From Rhizobium sp. GN54 (GTDB lineage Bacteria > Pseudomonadota > Alphaproteobacteria > Rhizobiales > Rhizobiaceae), in contig NZ_JAJNCZ010000001.1 of the NCBI RefSeq assembly GCF_021026345.1, positions 62,001-126,000 on the forward strand: a stretch of 64,000 bases of DNA, written 5' to 3'. Positions 27,340-36,801 of the stretch are shown piece after piece (the first letter of the stretch is position 1; each line of letters begins with the position of its first letter). The translations under genes and the position numbers were made by a program. A model generated the notes under the pieces. That model was not told the origin of the DNA and ran no database searches. It saw only the letters and a program-made list of their open reading frames with translations.

Positions 27340-28494
27340 GTGAGCACGCAGCAGCATCCCATCGGCACCGGCACATTCGTCGGACGCGTCTGGAACCCCG
27401 GGGCGGCGGGGCCGAGCCTGGTCGCGGTCCGGGACGGCCAGATCGTCGACATCACCTCCAGAGTCGTCCCGACCATGCGCGACCTGCTCGAGCGCGACGA
27501 TGCGGCAGCCTATGCGACCGAGGCCGAAGGCCCCGTGCTTGCGCCCCTGCAGGCGCTGCTCTCTGCCGACGTCGGTTCGTTCGACGGGGACAGGCCGCAC
27601 CTCCTTGCGCCGAACGACCTCCAGGCGGTGAAGGCCTGCGGCGTGACGTTCGCCCGCTCGATGATCGAACGCGTGATCGAGGAGCGCGCGGCGGGCAATC
27701 CGGACCTCGCCGAGAAGGTCCGCGAGAAGGTGACTGCCATCATCGGAGACAGTCTGCGTGACCTCAAGGCCGGTTCGCCGGCCGCAGAAAAGGTCAAGCA
27801 GGCGCTCATCGAGGAAGGCGTCTGGTCGCAGTATTTGGAGGTCGGCATCGGGCCCGATGCCGAGGTCTTCTCCAAGGCGCAGGTCCTGTCCTCCGTCGGT
27901 CATGCCGCCGATGTCGGGTTGCATCCGATCTCGAAGTGGAACAATCCCGAGCCGGAGATCGTGCTCGCGGTCAATTCGCGGGGCGTCGTGCAGGGAGCCA
28001 CGCTCGGCAACGACGTCAACCTGCGCGACGTGGAGGGTCGCTCGGCCCTCCTTCTCGGCAAGGCCAAGGATAACAACGCCTCGTGCTCGATCGGCCCCTT
28101 CATTCGCCTGTTCGACGCAGGCTATACCATCGACGACGTGCGCAATGCGGAACTAACCCTGCGCGTCGAGGGCGAGGACGGCTTCGTCCTGAACGGCCGC
28201 AGTTCGATGAAGGAGATCAGCCGCGATCCGCTCGACCTCGTCGCCCAGACGATCGGCCGCCACCATCAGTATCCGGACGGCTTCATGCTTTTCATGGGAA
28301 CGCTCTTCGCGCCGACGGAGGACCGCGACGTGCCGGGGCAGGGGTTCACCCACAAGGTCGGCGACATCGTCACGATTGCAAATGACCGGCTCGGGGCGCT
28401 GACGAACCGCGTGCGGCTTTCGACCGAGTGCCCGCCCTGGACATTCGGCGTCTCGCACCTGATGCGCAACCTCGCCGCACGACATCTCATCTGA
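27340..28494 (+). CDS. FAH-family protein, XylX-like 2-keto-3-deoxy-pentonate dehydratase
   Basis: A 384-residue fumarylacetoacetate-hydrolase-fold protein. Metal ligands include E204 and E206 (NNPEPEIVLA). The segments SQYLEVGIGPDAEVF, GNDVNLRDVEGRSALLL and KAKDNNASC closely resemble, from memory, the Caulobacter XylX dehydratase that converts 2-keto-3-deoxyxylonate to 2-oxoglutarate semialdehyde. That reaction fits a non-phosphorylating pentose route next to an Rbs-type importer. GTG start at 27340 with AAGGAG 9 nt upstream. A hydrolase role is the alternative. Confidence 0.82.
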   Translation: MSTQQHPIGTGTFVGRVWNPGAAGPSLVAVRDGQIVDITSRVVPTMRDLLERDDAAAYATEAEGPVLAPLQALLSADVGSFDGDRPHLLAPNDLQAVKACGVTFARSMIERVIEERAAGNPDLAEKVREKVTAIIGDSLRDLKAGSPAAEKVKQALIEEGVWSQYLEVGIGPDAEVFSKAQVLSSVGHAADVGLHPISKWNNPEPEIVLAVNSRGVVQGATLGNDVNLRDVEGRSALLLGKAKDNNASCSIGPFIRLFDAGYTIDDVRNAELTLRVEGEDGFVLNGRSSMKEISRDPLDLVAQTIGRHHQYPDGFMLFMGTLFAPTEDRDVPGQGFTHKVGDIVTIANDRLGALTNRVRLSTECPPWTFGVSHLMRNLAARHLI

Positions 28495-28507
28495 AGGCAG
28501 GTGCTGT

Positions 28508-28525
28508 GCCCGGAGCGATCCGGGC
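28508..28525 (+). terminator. Candidate terminator after the catabolic operon
   Basis: GCCCGGA-GCGA-TCCGGGC forms a perfect 7-bp stem with a 4-nt loop, 13 nt after the last gene. It is nested in a longer imperfect inverted repeat (GGCAGGTGCT near 28497, AGCACCCTGCC near 28549). There is only a weak T-rich stretch downstream. Confidence 0.5.
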
Positions 28526-28626
28526 GCGGCCCATTTCTGGCAGCCTGAAGCACCCTGCCTGGCCCGGCGCGGCCCGGCGGGTCGTATCTGCGCGTGAATT
28601 TCCGGCAACCAATCTGAATTGACGCA

Positions 28627-28676
28627 TGACGAGTTTCGAGTTATGACTGACGAAATTTAAAAATCGTCACTCGTCA
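28627..28676. promoter_or_regulatory. Nested palindromes upstream of tetR, candidate operator
   Basis: TGACGA-N10-TCGTCA at 28648-28669 is a perfect inverted repeat. An outer perfect pair, TGACGAGT (28627-28634) and ACTCGTCA (28669-28676), flanks it. It ends 11 nt before the TetR start, so autoregulation and control of the downstream pump genes is likely. Confidence 0.5.
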
Positions 28677-28687
28677 GGAATGCGCTC

Positions 28688-29299
28688 ATGACCGACACTC
28701 TTCTTCTTGATGACGGACAGGATTCGGTGCGGCAGGAAAACATCAGCCGCATTCTCGATGCGGCCGAGCGTCTCTTCCGGCACTATGGCTACAGCAAGAC
28801 GACGGTCGCTGACATCGCGCGCGACCTCGGCATGTCGACGGCGAACATCTACCGGTTCTTCGCCTCCAAGCAGGACATTCATCAGGCGCTCTGCAGCCGC
28901 ATGCTGCAGGCCGCCTACGATCTCGCCCGCGCGGTCGCCGAAGAACCCGCAAGTGCGGTCGAGCGGCTTCGTCGCTACGCCTCGACGCAGCACAAGATGA
29001 CCGTCGACACCATGCTCGATCAGGAGAAGGTGCACGAGATGGTCGTCGTCGCGATCGAGCGCGACTGGCATGTCATCGAGAAGCACATCATCAGGCTGCA
29101 CGCCATCGTCGCGGAGATCATCGCCGAGGGCATCGCCGCCGGCGAGTTCCGCCCGCAGGATCCCGTCATTGCGTCGAAATGCTTCGGCGCGAGCCTCGTC
29201 ACCCTGTGCCATCCGCAGATGGTCGCGCAGTGCCTGATGAAGGAGAACCAGGCGCGGCCCGAAGACCTGATCGAATTCGCCATACAGGCGCTGCGATGA
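28688..29299 (+). CDS. TetR/AcrR-family transcriptional regulator
   Basis: A 203-residue TetR protein. The N-terminal helix-turn-helix (TTVADIARDLGMSTANIYRFFASKQ, in segments, about residues 39-62) is typical; the C-terminal half is an all-helical ligand domain. It precedes and is in the same direction as an RND adaptor and pump, so it is probably their repressor. Palindromes just upstream support autoregulation. Confidence 0.92.
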   Translation: MTDTLLLDDGQDSVRQENISRILDAAERLFRHYGYSKTTVADIARDLGMSTANIYRFFASKQDIHQALCSRMLQAAYDLARAVAEEPASAVERLRRYASTQHKMTVDTMLDQEKVHEMVVVAIERDWHVIEKHIIRLHAIVAEIIAEGIAAGEFRPQDPVIASKCFGASLVTLCHPQMVAQCLMKENQARPEDLIEFAIQALR

Positions 29300-29355
29300 C
29301 CGGAAGCGCGCTCAGACCGCGTCACGAAGGCCGGATTTTCAGTTGGAGAGCGAAG

Positions 29356-30510
29356 ATGTTTTCGCCGGTGTTTCCCAAGTCGTTTCAAAAGTCCCGTTTC
29401 GCCCCGCTTCTGCTTTTGTCGGTTCTCGCGCTGGCGGGATGCACCGAGGCGGAGACGTCCGAAAACACCGTCGAGGTGCTGCGCCCCGTCAAGGTCGTGG
29501 AAGTGAAGGCGCCGGGCACCACCCGCAGCCTCGACTATTCCGGCCAGGTGCGGGCGCGCCGCGAAATGGCGCTCGGTTTCCGCGTGTCGGGGAAAATCAC
29601 CGAGCGCCTGGTGGATGTCGGCGACCGCGTCGCAACAGGCGACGTTCTGGCGCGTCTCGACACGTCCGACTACGAATTGCAGGTGCGCAGCGCCGAGGCG
29701 AACGTGGCCGCGGCAGAGCGCCAGGTCGAAACCACCGAGCTTTCCTTGAAGCGGGCGCGCGATCTCTTCGCCAAGAACGTGGCATCGAAGTCCAGTCTCG
29801 AACAGGCCGAACTTTCCTACAACCAGGCCGTGGCTGCGCGCGACGATGCGGCAAGCACGCTGGACCAGAGCCGCAACCAGGTGCGCTACACCGATCTGGC
29901 GGCCGCTGAAAACGGCATCGTGACGGCGGCGAGCGGCGAGGTCGGCCAGGTCGTCTCGTCGGGAACGCCTGTCGTGACGGTTGCCGTCGATGGCGAGAAA
30001 GAGGTGCTGGTCGCAGTACCCGAAACGGACATCCTCGCCTTCCAGCCGGGCAAGGCGGTCGACGTCGGGTTCTGGTCCTATCCGGGCCTCACGCTGAAGG
30101 GAAAGGTGCGCGAGGTGGCCGGCAGCGCCGATCTGCGCTCCCGCACCTTCGCGGTGCGTATCGGCATCCCGGCGGACGATCGCGTGCTGCTCGGCATGAC
30201 CGCGGCGGTACGGGCCGCCGCCGATACCGACGAGACGCTGGTCAGCGTCCCCCTTGCCGCATTGGCGGAAAAGGACGACAAGCCGATCGTCTGGACGGTC
30301 GATCCTGCACGCGCGACGGTGCATGCACGCGACGTCGAGGTCGTCTCCTTCGACGCTGACGGCGTTCGCATCGCCAGCGGGCTCTCCGCCGGCGACCTCG
30401 TCGTCGCGGCCGGCACGCAGTTCATGACCGAGGACCTCAAGGTCAAGTTGCCGTCGGAGGTGGCGCAGTCGGCCCTCTCCGCATCCGCCGAACACCTCAC
30501 GATGCGCTGA
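29356..30510 (+). CDS. RND efflux periplasmic adaptor (HlyD/AcrA family), lipoprotein
   Basis: A 384-residue membrane-fusion protein. The N-terminus has a signal with a lipobox (LALAGC, Cys at residue 29). A lipoyl half-motif (GFRVSGKITERLVDVGDRV, in segments), a coiled hairpin (about 105-170) and beta-barrel domains follow. I choose the ATG at 29356 (GGAG 8 nt upstream, ideal signal); the in-frame ATG at 29296 overlapping the tetR stop would bury the lipobox. It links the RND pump to an outer-membrane channel that is not encoded here. Confidence 0.93.
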   Translation: MFSPVFPKSFQKSRFAPLLLLSVLALAGCTEAETSENTVEVLRPVKVVEVKAPGTTRSLDYSGQVRARREMALGFRVSGKITERLVDVGDRVATGDVLARLDTSDYELQVRSAEANVAAAERQVETTELSLKRARDLFAKNVASKSSLEQAELSYNQAVAARDDAASTLDQSRNQVRYTDLAAAENGIVTAASGEVGQVVSSGTPVVTVAVDGEKEVLVAVPETDILAFQPGKAVDVGFWSYPGLTLKGKVREVAGSADLRSRTFAVRIGIPADDRVLLGMTAAVRAAADTDETLVSVPLAALAEKDDKPIVWTVDPARATVHARDVEVVSFDADGVRIASGLSAGDLVVAAGTQFMTEDLKVKLPSEVAQSALSASAEHLTMR

Positions 30511-30531
30511 GCCGGGAAGGGGAGCGGAGCC

Positions 30532-33500
30532 ATGAACACGTCCACCGACGAAAAGCGTTCGTTCAATCTTTCCCGGTGGGCCATCGGCCATCCGAGCATC
30601 GCCCGCTTCCTCTTCGGGCTCATCATCGTCGCCGGCGTTTTCGGCCTGATGCGCATGGGGCAGAAGGAAGACCCCGATTTCACCTTCCGCATCATGGTGG
30701 TGCAGGCGGTCTGGCCGGGCGCCTCCATCGAGGACATGCAGGATCAGGTCGTCAACAAGATCGAGCGCAAGCTGCAGGAGACGCCGCATCTGGACTGGGT
30801 CAAGTCCTATACCCGGGCCGGCAGCGCCATCATCACGCTGCAGGTCGAGGGCGACACGGATGCCCAGGACGTCGCCGATGCCTTCTACCAGGCCCGCAAG
30901 AAGGTCGGCGATATCGCGAGCGAACTGCCCGACGGCCTGCTCGGCCCCTATTTCAACGACGAGTTCGGCGATACCTTCATCACGCTCTACTCGCTCTCCG
31001 GCGACGGCTACAGCTATCCCGAACTCAAGACGTTCGCGATCCAGGCGCGCGACATGCTGCTGACGACGCCGGGCGTCGAAAAAGCGGTCATCATCGGCGA
31101 CCAGCCCGAAAAGATCTTCATCGACGTGTCCTCGAAGGCGCTCGCCGAGCGCGGTCTGACGCTTTCCGATCTGCAGGCCGCCATTGCCGGCCAGAACAGC
31201 GTCGATCCGGCCGGCTCGGTCGACACCGGCCGGCAGTCCGTCCGCATTTCCGTCGAGGGCGCCGTGGACCGGGTGGACGACATCCGCGAACTCCGGCTGC
31301 GCGCCGGCGACCAGGTGACGCGTCTCGGCGATATCGCCACCGTGACGGCGGGTCTGGAGGACCCCTACCAGCGCAAGTACCGCTTCAACGGCCGCGACAG
31401 CGTCCAGGTCGGCGTGGTGATGGCCAAGGGGTTCAACGTGACGAGCGTCGGCACGGCCGTCGCCGAGACCTTCGCCCGCTTCGAAGGCGCACTGCCCTAC
31501 GGTGTCGCCGTGGACCAGATCTCCGACCAGCCGGAAGTGGTGCGCGAGGCGATCGGCGAGTTCATGAAGGCGCTCGGCGAGGCGCTGGCGATCGTGCTCG
31601 TCGTCTCCTTCCTGTCGATCGGCTGGCGTTCCGGCCTGGTCATCGCGATCGCCATTCCGCTCGTGCTGGCTGCAACCTTCGCCATCATGTACGAGCTCGG
31701 CATCGACCTGCAGCGCATCTCGCTCGGCGCGCTCATCATCGCGCTCGGCCTTCTGGTGGACGACGCGATGATCGTCGTCGAGATGATGGAGCGCAAGCTT
31801 GAGGAGGGGCTCGTCAAGATCGACGCGGCGAGCTTCGCCTATTCGTCCACCGCCTTCCCGATGCTGACGGGAACGCTCATCACCATCGCCGGCTTCATAC
31901 CGGTCGGCTTTGCCGAATCGACGGCCGGGGAATATGTCCGCTCGTTGTTCTACGTGGTCGGCATCTCGCTCGTCGTGTCCTGGTTTGTGGCGGTCTATTT
32001 CACGCCCTGGCTCGGCCACATGATCCTCAAGCAGCGCCACCATGCCGGCGGCCACCACGACGTCTTCGACACCCGCTTCTATCGTCGTCTGCGCGCGACC
32101 GTCGGCTGGGCCGTTCGCCATCGGCTGATCGTGCTCGCCTTGACCATCGGCACCTTCGCCGGCAGCCTGTGGGCCTTCCAGTTCATCCCACAGAATTTCT
32201 TCCCGCAGTCCTCGCGGCCGGAAATCCTCGTCGACCTCTGGCTGCCGGAAGGCACCAGCGTCGAGGAGGTCGAGACACAGGCCAAAGCGCTCGAGGCGCG
32301 CATGATGGACGATGAGGACAAGCGGTTCATCGCCACCTATATCGGCGAGGGCGCCCCGCGTTTCTTCCTGCCGCTCGACCAGCAGCTTCGCAATCCGAAC
32401 TTCGCCCAGTTGCTCATCATGGCGAAGGACGAGCCCGCGCGCGAACGGCTGATAGTCAAGCTGCGCTCCATCCTGGCCGCCGATTTCCCGTCGATCCGCT
32501 CCAAGGTCGATCGCCTCTTCCTCGGGCCGCCGACCGGCTGGCCGGTGCAGATGCGCGTGACCGGGCCCGATCGGGACGAGGTTCGCCGCATCGCCGACCA
32601 GGTCAAGGCGAAGTTCCAGGAGAATCCGCAACTGGCGGCCATCCACGACGACTGGCTCGAACCGGTGCCGGGCATGAAGCTCGTCATCGACCAGGACCGT
32701 GCCCGCGCGCTCGGCATCACCTCGCAGCGCATCCGCCAGATGCTGCAGGCAACGATGAGCGGCGCGCCGCTCGGCGACTTCCGAGACGGCGAGGAAACCG
32801 TGTCGATCGTCGCCCGCGAGCCGGACGACAGCCGCCGCCTGCTGACGGCTGTCGGGTCGGTCTACATTCCGACGGACTTCGGCGGCTTCGTGCCGCTGTC
32901 CCAGGTCGCCAGGGTCGTTCCGGTGATGGAACAGGGCATCGAGTGGCGCCGGGACCGCCTGCCGACGATCACCGTGCGCGCGACGCTGCCGGACGGCGTT
33001 CAACCGAACGACGTGGCGCTGAAGCTCTATGGCGAATTGCAGCCCCTACGCGACGGTCTTGCACCCGGCTACCGCGTCGAGATCCAGGGCGGGGCGGAGG
33101 ACGCGGCCGAAAGCCAGGCTTCGATCGCGGCCAAGGCGCCGATCATGCTGCTCGTCATCCTCGTGCTATTGATGATCCAGCTCCAGCACTTCGGCAAGGC
33201 GATGCTCGTGCTCGCCACCGGCCCGCTCGGCATCATCGGCGCGGCGGCAGCACTCCTCATCAGCGGGGCGCCCTTCGGCTTCGTCGCGATCCTCGGCGTC
33301 ATCGCGCTGCTCGGTATCATCATCCGCAACTCGATCATCCTCGTCGACCAGATCGACCAGGATATCGCAGCCGGCATACAGCGGTCCGAGGCGATCGTCG
33401 GGGCGACCGTCCGGCGTTTCCGGCCGATCATGCTGACCGCGCTGACCGCCGTCCTCGCGCTGATCCCGATCTCGCGCGGCGTTTTCTGGGGGCCGCTCGC

Positions 33501-33687
33501 CTATGCGATGATGGGCGGCATCCTGGTCGCAACCGTGCTCACGATCCTCGTCCTGCCAGCCGCCTACGCCCTGTTCTTCGGCCGGGAGCCGAAGACGGGG
33601 ACGCAGGCGCCGGAGCAGGCGGGCGGCGCGGCAACCGAAGCGGGCCGCGAGCATGCCCCCTTCCAACAGCAACTCGCCGCCGAATAG
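30532..33687 (+). CDS. RND efflux transporter inner-membrane pump
   Basis: A 1051-residue AcrB/MexK-like pump with twelve helices in two repeats and two large periplasmic loops. The proton-relay acidic pair D410/D411 lies in LLVDDAMIVVE of the fourth helix. It expels hydrophobic compounds or drugs with the upstream adaptor. It lies 21 nt after the adaptor gene. Substrates cannot be predicted. No outer membrane factor gene is adjacent, so a shared TolC-like channel is likely. Confidence 0.95.
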   Translation: MNTSTDEKRSFNLSRWAIGHPSIARFLFGLIIVAGVFGLMRMGQKEDPDFTFRIMVVQAVWPGASIEDMQDQVVNKIERKLQETPHLDWVKSYTRAGSAIITLQVEGDTDAQDVADAFYQARKKVGDIASELPDGLLGPYFNDEFGDTFITLYSLSGDGYSYPELKTFAIQARDMLLTTPGVEKAVIIGDQPEKIFIDVSSKALAERGLTLSDLQAAIAGQNSVDPAGSVDTGRQSVRISVEGAVDRVDDIRELRLRAGDQVTRLGDIATVTAGLEDPYQRKYRFNGRDSVQVGVVMAKGFNVTSVGTAVAETFARFEGALPYGVAVDQISDQPEVVREAIGEFMKALGEALAIVLVVSFLSIGWRSGLVIAIAIPLVLAATFAIMYELGIDLQRISLGALIIALGLLVDDAMIVVEMMERKLEEGLVKIDAASFAYSSTAFPMLTGTLITIAGFIPVGFAESTAGEYVRSLFYVVGISLVVSWFVAVYFTPWLGHMILKQRHHAGGHHDVFDTRFYRRLRATVGWAVRHRLIVLALTIGTFAGSLWAFQFIPQNFFPQSSRPEILVDLWLPEGTSVEEVETQAKALEARMMDDEDKRFIATYIGEGAPRFFLPLDQQLRNPNFAQLLIMAKDEPARERLIVKLRSILAADFPSIRSKVDRLFLGPPTGWPVQMRVTGPDRDEVRRIADQVKAKFQENPQLAAIHDDWLEPVPGMKLVIDQDRARALGITSQRIRQMLQATMSGAPLGDFRDGEETVSIVAREPDDSRRLLTAVGSVYIPTDFGGFVPLSQVARVVPVMEQGIEWRRDRLPTITVRATLPDGVQPNDVALKLYGELQPLRDGLAPGYRVEIQGGAEDAAESQASIAAKAPIMLLVILVLLMIQLQHFGKAMLVLATGPLGIIGAAAALLISGAPFGFVAILGVIALLGIIIRNSIILVDQIDQDIAAGIQRSEAIVGATVRRFRPIMLTALTAVLALIPISRGVFWGPLAYAMMGGILVATVLTILVLPAAYALFFGREPKTGTQAPEQAGGAATEAGREHAPFQQQLAAE

Positions 33688-33765
33688 CGGGCGAGGCGAT
33701 CGTTCGACGGGCGCCGGCCCGCATCATCGTGGCCGACGCTTTCCGTTCCCGCGGGCGGGGTTTCC

Positions 33766-35142
33766 TCAGCGGCCGAGGACCGCTTCGATCGCCTGGGCTG
33801 TGGCCTTGACGACGGTGTCGGCCTCGTCGCGGGTGAGGCAGAGCGGCGGTGCGAAGCCGAGGATGTCGCCCTGGGGCATGGCGCGGCCGATGACGCCGCG
33901 TTCCAGAAGGGCGGCCGAGACCTGCGGGCCGATCTTGCGGGCGGGGTCGAAGAAGACGCGGTCGTCCTTGTCCTCGACGAATTCGACCGCGGCCATCAAT
34001 CCGTCGCCGCGGACGTCGCCGACATGCTTGTGGCCACTCACGGCTTTTGCCAGTTCGGCGCGGAAATAGGCGCCGGTGGAGCCGGCGTTCTCGACGAGGC
34101 CGAGTTCGTCGACGAGTTCGAGGTTGGCGACACCGGCTGCCGCGCAGATCGGGTGGGCGGAATAGGTCCAGCCATGGCCGATCGCGCCTGCCGCGTCCGA
34201 GCCCTGCACGAGAACCTGCCAGACCTTGTCCGAGACGATCGAGCCGGAGAGCGGCGCATAGGCGGACGTCAGGCCCTTGGCGATGGTGATCAGGTCTGGC
34301 TTGATGCCGTAGTGATCGGAGCCGAACATCGAGCCGAGCCGCCCGAAGCCGGTGACGACCTCGTCGGCGACGAGCAGGATGTCGTATTTCTCCAGCACCG
34401 CCTGGATCTTCTGCCAGTAGCCCTTGGGCGGCGGGACGATGCCGCCGGTCCCGAGGATCGGTTCGCCGATGAAGGCGGCGATCGTTTCGGGGCCTTCGGC
34501 CAGGATCATTTCCTCCAGCTTGTCGGCGCAATATTGCGAGAACTGCTCCTCGCTCATCGCGCGGTCGGGCCGGCGGAAATAATAGGGCGCTTCGGTGTGC
34601 AGGATCGGCGCGCGCGGCAGGTCGAACAGGTTGTGGAACAGTTCGAGCCCGGTCAGCGAACCGGTCATGACGCCGGAGCCGTGATAGCCGCGCCAGCGCG
34701 AGATGATCTTCTTCTTCTCCGGGCGGCCGAGGATGTTGTTGTAGTACCAGATCAGCTTGATGTTGGTCTCGTTGGCGTCGGAGCCGGAAAGGCCGAAATA
34801 GACGCGGCTCATGCCTTCCGGCGCGCGGTCGATGATCATCTTCGACAGGGTGATCGAGGCCTCTGTGCCGTGGCCGACATAGGCGTGGTAGTAGGCGAGG
34901 TTTTTCGCCTGCTCGGCGATCGCATCGGAGATCTTGCGGCGGCCGTAGCCGACGTTGACGCAGTAGAGCCCGGCAAAGGCGTCGAGGCTGGTGCGGCCGC
35001 TGGCATCGGTGATGTGCACGCCTTCGCCGCCGGCGATGACGCGTGTCGGCGTCTCGCCGCGGGCGTGCATGCCCATGTGGGTGGACGGATGGAAGAAGTG
35101 GTCGCGGTCCCAGGCGGTCATTTCATTGCTGTGTTCAGACAT
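33766..35142 (-). CDS. doeD: Ectoine catabolism aminotransferase (DoeD/Atf, class III)
   Basis: A 458-residue class-III PLP aminotransferase with D260 (VADEVVTGFGR) and Schiff-base K289 (ITIAKGLTSAY). In ectoine degraders the enzyme beside ssd converts L-2,4-diaminobutyrate to aspartate semialdehyde; the position in the ehu-eut locus supports that role. Without context it would be called an omega-amino acid transaminase. It is the last gene of the leftward asnC-ssd-atf unit, 41 nt after ssd. Confidence 0.85.
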   Translation of the reverse strand: MSEHSNEMTAWDRDHFFHPSTHMGMHARGETPTRVIAGGEGVHITDASGRTSLDAFAGLYCVNVGYGRRKISDAIAEQAKNLAYYHAYVGHGTEASITLSKMIIDRAPEGMSRVYFGLSGSDANETNIKLIWYYNNILGRPEKKKIISRWRGYHGSGVMTGSLTGLELFHNLFDLPRAPILHTEAPYYFRRPDRAMSEEQFSQYCADKLEEMILAEGPETIAAFIGEPILGTGGIVPPPKGYWQKIQAVLEKYDILLVADEVVTGFGRLGSMFGSDHYGIKPDLITIAKGLTSAYAPLSGSIVSDKVWQVLVQGSDAAGAIGHGWTYSAHPICAAAGVANLELVDELGLVENAGSTGAYFRAELAKAVSGHKHVGDVRGDGLMAAVEFVEDKDDRVFFDPARKIGPQVSAALLERGVIGRAMPQGDILGFAPPLCLTRDEADTVVKATAQAIEAVLGR

Positions 35143-35183
35143 GCTGCTTTCCTTTTTAAAGTTTGGTACCGGCCCGGGAGGTG

Positions 35184-36680
35184 TCAGGCGGCGGTGTCGA
35201 TGCAGAGATACTTGAGTTCGGTGAAGGCCTCGAGCCCATGGCGGGAGCCTTCGCGGCCGATGCCGGACTGCTTCCAGCCGCCGAAGGGGATCGGCCCGCC
35301 GGTGATCTTGACCCGGTTGATCGCCACCATGCCGTATTCCAGCGCGCGGCCGAGCCGCATCTGGCGGGCGCCGTTCTCCGTGACGACATAGGCGACGAGG
35401 CCGTATTCGCTGTCGTTGGCCCGGGCGACGGCGTCGGCCTCGGTGTCGAAGACGGCGACAGCCGCGACCGGCCCGAAGGTCTCCTCGCGCATGATCAGGG
35501 CATCGTCGGGCACCTCGGTCAGGAGCGTCGGCGCGTAGAACAGCGGACCGGCCGCGTGAACCGCGCCGCCGGTGAGGCAGCGGGCGCCGCGGCCGATCGC
35601 GTCCCTGACCTGCTCGTCGACCTTTGCGACGGCACGCGCATGCATCAGCGGCCCGATCTCGACGCCGGGCTCAAGGCCGGCGCCGACCCTCAGGGCCTCG
35701 ATCCGCGCCTTGAAGGCGGCGTTGAAGGCCTCGAGCACCGGGCGCTGAACATAGATGCGGTTGGCGGCGAGGCAGTCCTGGCCGGAGGTTGCGAACTTGG
35801 CATTGACGGCGATGTCCACGGCCCTGTCGATATCCGCGTCGTCGAAGACGATCAGCGGAGCGTGGCCGCCGAGTTCCATCACCAGCCGCTTCATGGTCGA
35901 TGCACACTGGCCGGCGATGATCCTGCCGACTTCGGTCGAGCCGGTGAAGCTGACGGCGCGGATGCGCTGATCCTCGCACATCCGCCCGACGATCGTCGCG
36001 GCGTCGCCGGTGACGACGTTGAAGACGCCGGCCGGAAGGCCGGCCCGCTCGCCCAGTTCCGCCAGAGCCAGTGCGGACAGGGGCGTCTCGGACGAGGGAT
36101 GGGCGACCACCGTGCAGCCGGCGGCAAGTGCGGCTGCCGCCTTGCGGGTGACCATGGCGGAGGGGAAGTTCCAGGGGGTCACGATGCCGACGACGCCGAG
36201 CGCCTCGCGGCGCACGATCATTTCGGCGCCGGGCAGGTGGCTCGTCACGTTTTCGGCGTTCAGCCGCTTGCCCTCCTCGGCATACCATTCGACGAACGAG
36301 GCCGCATAGGCGATCTCGCCTTGCGATTCCGACAGCGGCTTTCCCTGCTCCAGCGTCATGATCAGCGCGAGGTCGTCCCGGGCCGCCAGCATGAGGTCGT
36401 ACCAGCGCCGCAGGATCGCCGCACGATCCTGCGGAAGCATGGCGCGCCATTCGGCAAGGGCGGCCGATGCCGCATCGATGGCGTCTGCTGTCTCGCCGGC
36501 GTCCAGAGCGGAAACCCAGGCGAGCGGAACGGAGGATGCGGGATCGCGCACCTCGAAGGTGCGGTTTGCGCTGTTGGCGACCCAGCGGCCGCCGACATAG
36601 GCCAGCGATTTCAGCAGATGCCTGTCCTTCAGGCGCTCGAGCGCGTCATGGCAGGCAGGTCGTGCGAATATGGCGTTCAT
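35184..36680 (-). CDS. doeC: Aspartate-semialdehyde dehydrogenase of ectoine catabolism (DoeC/Ssd)
   Basis: A 498-residue aldehyde dehydrogenase of the succinate-semialdehyde dehydrogenase type. Catalytic C303 (SGQDCLAANR) and general base E269 (MELGGHAPL) are present. In ectoine catabolism it oxidises aspartate semialdehyde to aspartate. Odd: the cofactor-binding block usually V-x-KP is VVAHPS, so the conserved Lys is H194. The start at 36680 has GAGGAG upstream; the longer frame to 36782 has no supporting site. Confidence 0.87.
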   Translation of the reverse strand: MNAIFARPACHDALERLKDRHLLKSLAYVGGRWVANSANRTFEVRDPASSVPLAWVSALDAGETADAIDAASAALAEWRAMLPQDRAAILRRWYDLMLAARDDLALIMTLEQGKPLSESQGEIAYAASFVEWYAEEGKRLNAENVTSHLPGAEMIVRREALGVVGIVTPWNFPSAMVTRKAAAALAAGCTVVAHPSSETPLSALALAELGERAGLPAGVFNVVTGDAATIVGRMCEDQRIRAVSFTGSTEVGRIIAGQCASTMKRLVMELGGHAPLIVFDDADIDRAVDIAVNAKFATSGQDCLAANRIYVQRPVLEAFNAAFKARIEALRVGAGLEPGVEIGPLMHARAVAKVDEQVRDAIGRGARCLTGGAVHAAGPLFYAPTLLTEVPDDALIMREETFGPVAAVAVFDTEADAVARANDSEYGLVAYVVTENGARQMRLGRALEYGMVAINRVKITGGPIPFGGWKQSGIGREGSRHGLEAFTELKYLCIDTAA

Positions 36681-36801
36681 CTCCGGCTCCTCGGGCTGTC
36701 GTTGGCGGAGAGTCTGGCAGGTTCGGCGCGATAGATGGTCTGTTGTCGCATGCGGCGGCAGAGGATTGGTCCAAGGGAGCAAGGCGCCGCAGAGGAATCC
36801 T

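Noticed and set aside
29020-33003. 1327-aa ORF on the minus strand
   Set aside because: Antisense shadow of the RND pump and adaptor genes, with no domain-like sequence.
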